A model generated the notes under the pieces. That model ran no database searches and had not been told where the DNA came from. It saw only the letters and a list, made by a program, of their open reading frames with translations. A stretch of 28,038 bases of DNA from Bacillota bacterium (GTDB taxonomy: Bacteria; Bacillota_I; Bacilli_A; Izemoplasmatales; UBA1188). A program made the position numbers and the translations under genes. The number at the start of each line of letters is the position of its first letter. The stretch's first letter is position 1. This document shows positions 22,587 through 28,038 of the stretch, in pieces. Location: positions 1 through 28,038 of the forward strand of contig JAEYPN010000022.1 in the NCBI GenBank assembly GCA_023410715.1, read 5' to 3'.

Positions 22587-23372
22587 ATGCTAAGTGAAAA
22601 ATTAAAAAAGTATAGAGCTGATAATAATCTAACACAAGAAGAATTTGCTGCTAAACTATTTGTAACAAGAAATGCTGTAAGCAAATGGGAAAACGACAAC
22701 GGTTATCCTAATATTGATACATTAAAAGATATAGCAAAACTCTTAAATGTAACAATTGATGAATTATTAGGTGATGATGACGTTAAAACTATTGCTATTA
22801 AAACGAATGAAAAATTAAATAAATATAAGAGTTATGCATCTAATATTTTAGTATTCATCTCATATGCGTTAATTGCAATACTAATACCTCATTGGATGTT
22901 TACAGTTGATCCAACATCACCAATGGCGTATGGATTATTTATAGCTCCAATAACATTTATTATATTAGGATTAGTAACTCCATTTTATAATAAGAATATG
23001 CTACATTCTTTTATTGCTGCTGCACTTGCTATAACACCAATATTAATATACTTTGAAGTAGCAACTAAAGTAGTAATATATCCATGGGAAATAGTTTATT
23101 ATGTACTATTTGTAATATCTTATTGTATAATGCTAAAAATACAAAAGATTAACTTAAAAAGCAATATCAATAAAATGATAAAGTCTATATCATTGGGAAT
23201 GTTAATATTCCTATCAATTTCTTATGCTGTATTATGTATAATATCATTTGTAAAATATGATGAAAGTTATTCAGCTCCATTTTATACACAATCATTATTT
23301 TATACATTAATTTTTATTGTTCCAATAATAGCGAGCATTTTAATCTATATTATATTCAGAAAGAAATCTTAA
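22587..23372 (+). CDS. XRE regulator fused to a six-helix membrane domain
   Basis: A 261-residue protein. The XRE HTH covers about 4-61 (NLTQEEFAAKLFVTRNAVSKWE, IDTLKDIAKLLNVTIDELLG). Six hydrophobic helices follow at about 84-106, 114-133, 139-157, 167-184, 200-222 and 236-256, with only short loops, so no sizeable outer sensor domain. I chose the ATG at 22587, behind AAAGGATGG (spacing about 9 nt), over ATG 22575, which overlaps that site. A TATAAT at 22556-22561 is a plausible -10 with a poor -35. Such HTH-membrane fusions are common in Erysipelotrichia and Clostridia, usually with unknown targets. A terminator follows directly. Confidence 0.78.
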   Translation: MLSEKLKKYRADNNLTQEEFAAKLFVTRNAVSKWENDNGYPNIDTLKDIAKLLNVTIDELLGDDDVKTIAIKTNEKLNKYKSYASNILVFISYALIAILIPHWMFTVDPTSPMAYGLFIAPITFIILGLVTPFYNKNMLHSFIAAALAITPILIYFEVATKVVIYPWEIVYYVLFVISYCIMLKIQKINLKSNINKMIKSISLGMLIFLSISYAVLCIISFVKYDESYSAPFYTQSLFYTLIFIVPIIASILIYIIFRKKS

Positions 23373-23379
23373 CAAATTC

Positions 23380-23408
23380 ACCTCTGGCAATTTGCTGGAG
23401 GTTTTTTT
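23380..23408 (+). terminator. Terminator after the six-helix XRE gene
   Basis: ACCTC-T-GGCAA and the opposite TTGC-TGGAGGT arm form a stem, followed by seven T residues at 23402-23408. Confidence 0.85.
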
Positions 23409-23535
23409 GAGAACAAGAAAAACAGGTATATTGATAAAAAAATTAATTTTTAATATTATGTTAATATGATTATAAGTAAGAAATGAAGTGATGGATTGGC
23501 AACTATTTTTAATACAAATTTTATATAGATAGTTG

Positions 23536-23656
23536 TTAAAATGCTATTGGTGATAAATATCCTAAGCTACAATAAATTCTTAAATTATTATACCAATTTA
23601 CATAATCAAATAATTCTCGTTCAAACTCTTTAAGCAAGTTAAAAATGGCTTGTAAA
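23536..23656 (-). pseudogene. IS3-family transposase (OrfB) C-terminal remnant
   Basis: On the minus strand the frame reads LLKEFERELFDYVNWYNN, then LRIYCSLGYLSPIAF and a stop. This is the classic end of IS3-family OrfB (integrase core tail '...YI.YYN..RiH.sLGy.sP..f'). Nothing recognisable precedes it, so only about 40 codons survive. Confidence 0.75.
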
Positions 23657-23848
23657 AATTATTTAACTCTTTTGTTTATTATGGTGTATAATTAAAGTAG
23701 GGGAAAAATTTTTTAAAGTAAAGTATAACGAACATGGATCTATGCCAATTATAGTTTAATAGTTATGTATTTATAATATTGAGTAAGCAATAACTTTTGC
23801 TAGTGAAAACACATAGTGTAAAATGTTTTATCTAAATAAAAATATGGA
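23657..23848. other. Non-coding spacer in the IS graveyard
   Basis: No intact gene or recognisable protein remnant; AT-rich, between the IS3 remnant and the long hairpin. Confidence 0.4.
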
Positions 23849-23912
23849 AAAGGGAATCATCTTTTAGTATAATATATTGGTCAAAAACCAATATACAAAG
23901 AAGATTCCCTTT
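23848..23912. repeat. Long near-perfect inverted repeat (hairpin)
   Basis: The arms AAAGGGAATC-A-TCTT and AAGA-AGATTCCCTTT, plus an inner TATATTGGT / ACCAATATA stem around a CAAAA loop, fold the whole 65 nt. A TAGTATAAT -10-like element lies in the left arm. It sits directly before the eroded IS256-type transposase and may be its leader, an element end or a terminator. Confidence 0.7.
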
Positions 23913-24540
23913 GCTGATTTCTTGATTACAATAAATATGATCGTAAAAGTTTTAACTCTGGTAATAGTCTAAACAGCTATTACGATTAAACTTTAAAAAC
24001 TTAATACAGCAAATAAAGAAGCTCTATATTTGGCTATTGCCATAACTAGAGTGGATATAAAGAATCATACCATATCGTATTTATCTAACTTAATCTTTAT
24101 ATAACTGTGAAATAGTGTTATCAGATCTAAAAAAACTTGGTATAGAAAAATGCTTTTTTCCCAAATAATGGATTATCCCATGAATAAGAGATGTGATTTC
24201 TAACGTTTATTATAAAGTAAAACATCAATTGTGCTTGGATCATATTGCACGTAATGTTGCACACGCTTTTAGGTTTTGATATATTAGCTGTTCTTAAATC
24301 ATTTTATTTTAAAAATACTTTAGAAAGTTATAAAGTAGACTTAAAAAACTTTACTAATAAACGGAATAAAAACATTCAAAAGTTATCGAAATGCTAAAGA
24401 GTGATCTATAATTATTTACTCTTTTGCCTTTTCCTAAAGAGATTAGATAATTAATCAACTAATCTTACTAATTCTTTAGTATATATGTTTAAGATCATAA
24501 CCAAAGATTTTAAATGAGAAAACATAAAAGTTTTAAACTT
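23913..24540 (+). pseudogene. Eroded IS256-family transposase (second type)
   Basis: Pieces in several frames follow the IS256 order: YNKYDRKSFNSGNSLNSYYD (near 23925-23988), ALYLAIAITRVD (first catalytic region), LSDLKKLGIEKCFF, then VKHQLCLDHIARNVAHAF (about 24216-24272; family 'KHQ.C..H..RN'), DILAVLKSFYFKNTLESYKVD, and FPKEIR plus a trailing LINL/TNLTNS piece (about 24430-24475; family 'fP..iRrliyTtN'). Many stops and frameshifts make it dead. It differs from copies A and B, so it is another element. Confidence 0.7.
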
Positions 24541-24709
24541 GTGTAAGCTGAGTTAAATAATATGTTTAATTAAACAAGAAATAAATTATACTAAAGTAAA
24601 ATTTTATTTTCTTAAAAAGCTATTTACACAAAATATTTTACACTGTGTAAAACATTTACAAGAAAAATTTGTTTTTGATGTATTAATATTATATATAGAT
24701 ATATCTTTA
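24541..24709. other. AT-rich spacer with a 17-nt palindrome
   Basis: No gene. TTTTACAC-T-GTGTAAAA (24636-24652) is a perfect 8-1-8 palindrome, flanked by TTTACACA at 24623 and TTTACA at 24654. It could be an operator for the gene at 24782 or debris of an IS256-type end, which often contains TTTACACAAAAT. Confidence 0.45.
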
Positions 24710-24738
24710 TTGACATTATATATATGTAGTGATAAAAT
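24710..24738 (+). promoter_or_regulatory. Promoter of the RDD-like membrane protein
   Basis: Perfect TTGACA at 24710-24715, 17-nt spacer, TAAAAT at 24733-24738. Start point near 24745. Confidence 0.75.
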
Positions 24739-24781
24739 CAACAAAAATATGCATATTAGCATAGACAAGATGAGGTATTTC

Positions 24782-25957
24782 ATGAACACAAAAGTATTAT
24801 TAGAAAGTGAAAATTTATTAAAAAGAGGGAAAAAGTTTTATATTGGATTATTTGATTATTTATCAATGTTTATTATTATCGTTATACTATTTATGATTTT
24901 CATTGGTATATATCAAAGTTCAGCAAAATACAAAAATATGGTAACAAACATTAATGAATACGAGCATCAATTAGCTGATATTTCTGCTTCCACAAAACTT
25001 ACTTATTTAGAAGAAGATGAAGATGGAAATTTGAAATTAGTATCAATGGAACGAGTTGCTATTAATTATGTTTATAGTCAAATTTATACTTCATTTCTAA
25101 ATAACAATGATGAAAGAATAAATGATTCATTATTTGAAGGAGTTCTAAAAGCTGATGAAAATAATGACCCATGTTTTTATTATATAAATACTTACCGAAT
25201 TACAAACAAGGAAAAATATACTCTATTCAATGAAGATATAAACGGGAATTATTATTTAACAAAAATAAAAACAAATAATGGTATTTATGATTCAAATACA
25301 TATCCTATAATCACATATGAAGCTGCAAAGATAATGTTCGCTTCTCTTAAAGATACTTCAGAAGATAGTACTTTATTTGACATAACAAAAAGTAATTATT
25401 TAGAGATGGTTAAAGAATTAGTTACTGATTTTATCGAAAATAATACGACTTATATAGTTGTACAAAATGAATATAGTGATACATATTCAAATTTATATAG
25501 GAATTATATTTATGCGTTAATAATTATTTACTTGGTAACCTCATTAATTATTTATTTTGTAATACCATGTATTAATAAAGATGGAAGAACTTTATTTATG
25601 AGATTATTTAGATTAACTAGAGTAAGTTATGACAAAAAAGATGTTGAAACGGGCCAAATAATAATTAATTATTTATGTTCATTTATTATCTATTTATTTA
25701 CGCCATTACTAGTATTATTGATTTCGTTTGATATAACCTCCTTTGTAGATATTATGTTTGTTAGTTTTTTTAAATTTTTTAATATGTTTACTTTAGGAAC
25801 ATTGTCATTCATTTTCATGATATGTAATATGATTTTTACTTTTTATAGTAAAAAGAAAAAGCAAACAATCTCTGAATTTTTGTCTCGCATCATTACAGTT
25901 GAAGATAAAAGAATCAAGACAATTGATATTGGATTAAAATCATTTGAAATTGAATAA
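24782..25957 (+). CDS. RDD-like membrane protein with a large inserted outer domain
   Basis: A 391-residue membrane protein. Helix 1 (about 20-44) starts with KRGKKFYIGLFDYL, resembling the 'R..A...D' start of RDD domains. Helices 2-4 lie at about 241-263, 293-315 and 335-355. After helix 2 comes NKDGRTLFMRLFRLTRV (265-281), close to the RDD 'gqT.Gkrl.glrvv' motif, and near the end RIITVEDKR, like the RDD '.t.Vv' close. Between helices 1 and 2 are about 195 residues of soluble sequence (45-240), probably outside the cell, which ordinary RDD proteins lack. ATG 24782 is behind GATGAGGT. RDD proteins are small transporters or channels of poorly known function. Unlinked to its neighbours by any overlap. 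Confidence 0.65.
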   Translation: MNTKVLLESENLLKRGKKFYIGLFDYLSMFIIIVILFMIFIGIYQSSAKYKNMVTNINEYEHQLADISASTKLTYLEEDEDGNLKLVSMERVAINYVYSQIYTSFLNNNDERINDSLFEGVLKADENNDPCFYYINTYRITNKEKYTLFNEDINGNYYLTKIKTNNGIYDSNTYPIITYEAAKIMFASLKDTSEDSTLFDITKSNYLEMVKELVTDFIENNTTYIVVQNEYSDTYSNLYRNYIYALIIIYLVTSLIIYFVIPCINKDGRTLFMRLFRLTRVSYDKKDVETGQIIINYLCSFIIYLFTPLLVLLISFDITSFVDIMFVSFFKFFNMFTLGTLSFIFMICNMIFTFYSKKKKQTISEFLSRIITVEDKRIKTIDIGLKSFEIE

Positions 25958-25995
25958 ACAAAAAAACGACAACAACTATCAAAAAAAAACCATTT

Positions 25996-26024
25996 TTGCA
26001 TTAATTATTAAATGATATTATATA
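25996..26024 (+). promoter_or_regulatory. Probable promoter of the large surface lipoprotein
   Basis: TTGCAT at 25996-26001, 17-nt spacer, TATATA at 26019-26024: moderate matches, correctly spaced and placed 30 nt before the start codon. Confidence 0.5.
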
Positions 26025-26054
26025 GGAGCATATTTAAAAATAAGGAGGAATAAT

Positions 26055-28038
26055 ATGAGAAGAAAACTATTTTTATTTTTTACTGTTTTAGTAGCATTGC
26101 TCTCTTTTGTAGGATGCTCTAAAAATGAAGTTGATGATGTTTTAAGTAAGAATTTTAAAATTGATGAGACAACAAAAGAATTGAACTTTGGTGAAAGCTA
26201 TACAATCGAGCCTGTATCGATTAAAGATGCAGAAGGTTTATGGCATGACGCAGTAATCGAAATCAAAGATGCTGATGGTGCAGTTAAAACAATTGAAGCT
26301 GGTGAATATAAGCCAGCTAAATTAGGTGATTATAAAGTTACTTACAAAGTTTATTATGGCAACAAAAATAAGCAATGTTTAGAAAAATCATTTGTTATTA
26401 CTGTTAAAGACTTATCAGCCCCAGAAATTACGGGAATTACTTCTGATAGTTTAGTTTTAATTGGCGCAGAAGTTGATTTAAGTAATGTTGTTGCTAAAGA
26501 TAATCTTGACGGTGATGTTACTCCGGTAATAAAAGTTACTTTTGACAATACTGATGTTACACTTACAAATGGTAAATTCACTGCTAGTGAAAAAGGTTGT
26601 TATGTAGTTAATGTTAAAGCTACAGATAAAGCTGGAAACAGTATTGATAAGAACATTAATGTTTTTACAACAATGGATTATGAACAAGGAATTGCTCAAA
26701 CTAGCGAATTTTATCCAATTGAAATCAGCACTAAATATAGTTATAAAGGCAATACTAGTGCTAAAATACATTGGTTCGATACAAACGTTAATTGGTTAAA
26801 TGACGCATGTTTATTAGGATCAGACACAGCATTATTATCAAATGCTAAGTATTTATCATTCTGGGTTTATTTTGATGGTGAATCAACTGGTTTAAATAAA
26901 TTACTTGTTCAAACAAAATATACATATTTTGACACATATATTTTTGAAGAATATGGAAAACAAATGGATTATTATTGGAATTTCATTTTAAGAGATGATG
27001 CTCCTCAAGAATTAAAGGATTTATACGCATCTTCTGAAGGCAAATTTGCATATGAATTAGAAACTAATAAATGGTATCGTATAGTTATTGATTTAACAAG
27101 ATTAACTAATGCTTCAAAATATGGCCAAACTGCAAATGGATTTGCAATTGATGGACCATTAGAAGCAAAAGCAAATCCTAAAACTTTAGGTGATTTAATT
27201 TTTGGATTTGGCACATGGGATAGCGCTATTGGCAATAGTCCTACTAAAGTAGTTGATACTTATATTGATGAAATTAAGTTAACTAATGATTTAAATAATG
27301 AAACTTATAATGAAGAAGTTAAAGTTAATATTACAAGCGAAGAATCAATTGTTGCTAAAATTAATGATGAAATTGAAATCGTTTACAATGTAACTCCTGT
27401 TGGAAGTGGAGATGTAAAATTTACTTCTACTGATGAAACTGTTGCAATAGTTGATGAAACGGGAAAAGTTACTTGTGTTGGTGAAGGACAAGCTGCAATC
27501 ATATTAACTTCTGTAACTGATCCACGTAAGTCTAATAAAGTTAATATTACTGTTATAGCTGCTGGACAAAAGGTTCGCGATGAATTAAATAAAGAAGAAG
27601 TAACTGGAAATAAATCATTAGGCGACTGGGAAACTGAAGGCAAATACAACATGATAGAACATATTGTATGGGCTTCAAATGAATTTGAAAATGGTATTTG
27701 TGGACATTCAGATTTATTCTCTATGACAATTGCTCATGGAACAGTTGCTAACTATGCTGTATTAGGTAAACTAAATACAAGTAGTTCAACATTAGTTGCT
27801 AAAGATGATGATGGTGTTACAGATGCAACATTAAGTGAAAGAGTAAAAATTATTGATGGTTGGCAAGCAATGATTTATGGTAAAGATGGATTATTATTCG
27901 TATTTACTGCTAAAAAAGATATTGCAATCAAATCTACTGGCGATACACAAGAAAATAGAATAGGTGGTTGGGTATCTGATACATTATGGCAATGGGTTAA
28001 AGTTGATGCTGAAGGAAATGCTACAGTATTACATGAAT
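26055..28038 (+). CDS. Large multidomain surface lipoprotein (partial, runs off window)
   Basis: The first 661 residues are open to the window end. A signal peptide with lipobox (MRRKLFLFFTVLVALLSFVG, then C21) anchors it outside. Residues about 30-110 form an Ig-like strand domain. Residues 115-195 match the DUF5011/HYR-type Ig domain (SAPEITGI, DNLDGDVTPVI, and the ending VNVKATDKAGNSI). Residues about 200-415 are a beta-sandwich resembling carbohydrate-binding modules (SYKGNTSAKIHWF, KYLSFWVYFDGE, KWYRIVIDLT, YIDEIKL). Residues about 420-505 are a BIG2-type Ig domain (VNITSEESI, STDETVAIVDETGKVT, EGQAAIILTS). A second sandwich follows. It probably binds or handles polysaccharide; any catalytic domain lies beyond the window. 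The AAGGAGG site fits the ATG. Confidence 0.85.
   Translation, partial: MRRKLFLFFTVLVALLSFVGCSKNEVDDVLSKNFKIDETTKELNFGESYTIEPVSIKDAEGLWHDAVIEIKDADGAVKTIEAGEYKPAKLGDYKVTYKVYYGNKNKQCLEKSFVITVKDLSAPEITGITSDSLVLIGAEVDLSNVVAKDNLDGDVTPVIKVTFDNTDVTLTNGKFTASEKGCYVVNVKATDKAGNSIDKNINVFTTMDYEQGIAQTSEFYPIEISTKYSYKGNTSAKIHWFDTNVNWLNDACLLGSDTALLSNAKYLSFWVYFDGESTGLNKLLVQTKYTYFDTYIFEEYGKQMDYYWNFILRDDAPQELKDLYASSEGKFAYELETNKWYRIVIDLTRLTNASKYGQTANGFAIDGPLEAKANPKTLGDLIFGFGTWDSAIGNSPTKVVDTYIDEIKLTNDLNNETYNEEVKVNITSEESIVAKINDEIEIVYNVTPVGSGDVKFTSTDETVAIVDETGKVTCVGEGQAAIILTSVTDPRKSNKVNITVIAAGQKVRDELNKEEVTGNKSLGDWETEGKYNMIEHIVWASNEFENGICGHSDLFSMTIAHGTVANYAVLGKLNTSSSTLVAKDDDGVTDATLSERVKIIDGWQAMIYGKDGLLFVFTAKKDIAIKSTGDTQENRIGGWVSDTLWQWVKVDAEGNATVLHE

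Noticed and set aside
24604..24789. A 61-codon minus-strand frame with a hydrophobic start
   Set aside because: It overlaps the promoter and start of the RDD-like gene, has no ribosome site and spans the palindrome; chance frame in AT-rich DNA.

Overview
The window is a 28 kb, very AT-rich chromosomal segment. It most likely comes from an anaerobic low-GC Gram-positive bacterium of the Bacilli/Erysipelotrichia/Acholeplasma-like part of the tree, but the lineage call is an inference and is weak. It rests on purine-rich ribosome binding sites (AAGGAGG types), consensus TTGACA-17-TATAAT promoters, a ydaO-type c-di-AMP riboswitch, and an anaerobe's protein set ([FeFe] hydrogenase, superoxide reductase, rubrerythrin). 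The genetic code looks standard: tryptophan is TGG and no gene reads through TGA. TGA is nonetheless nearly avoided as a stop (1 of 27 complete genes, against 19 TAA and 7 TAG).

Layout. Positions 1-284 hold the 5' end of an IS256-family element on the minus strand, and 19635-20345 a frameshifted, truncated copy on the plus strand. Their matching ends face each other across about 19.35 kb. Between them, in order, are: a c-di-AMP riboswitch controlling a CPA2 cation/proton antiporter and a small PII-like protein; a two-gene ABC exporter; a D-2-hydroxyacid dehydrogenase with a cysteine-rich tail (minus); a 676-nt gene-free stretch; a DUF421-DUF4363 pair and a DUF5661 gene; desulfoferrodoxin; an [FeFe] hydrogenase fused to a degenerate NuoF-like domain (minus); an RsmH-type rRNA methyltransferase, a flavin-reductase-like protein and a methyltransferase-PPOX fusion in one run; a dead XRE regulator; a DtxR/MntR-type regulator and a LURP-one-related protein (minus); an XRE regulator with a partner carrying an acidic linker and PF(L/V)S repeats; a HAD phosphatase; a Fur/PerR regulator followed by rubrerythrin; and a three-gene module read as toxin-antitoxin-SecB-like chaperone.

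Right of the second IS copy (20.4-28 kb) the content is accessory: a small lipoprotein, two XRE regulators fused to membrane domains, a graveyard with an IS3-family remnant and an eroded IS256-family transposase, an RDD-like membrane protein with a large insertion, and the start of a large multidomain surface lipoprotein that runs off the window.

How the parts work together. One theme is oxygen and peroxide defence in an anaerobe (superoxide reductase, rubrerythrin, PerR-like regulator) alongside fermentative electron disposal (hydrogenase, lactate-type dehydrogenase). Another is ion and envelope homeostasis (riboswitch-antiporter-PII-like, ABC exporter, DUF421). The most notable system is the TAC-like module at 18047-19525, with its own promoter, a dyad/direct-repeat operator candidate and a terminator, next to an IS copy. 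All calls come from reading the sequence; no database search was run.
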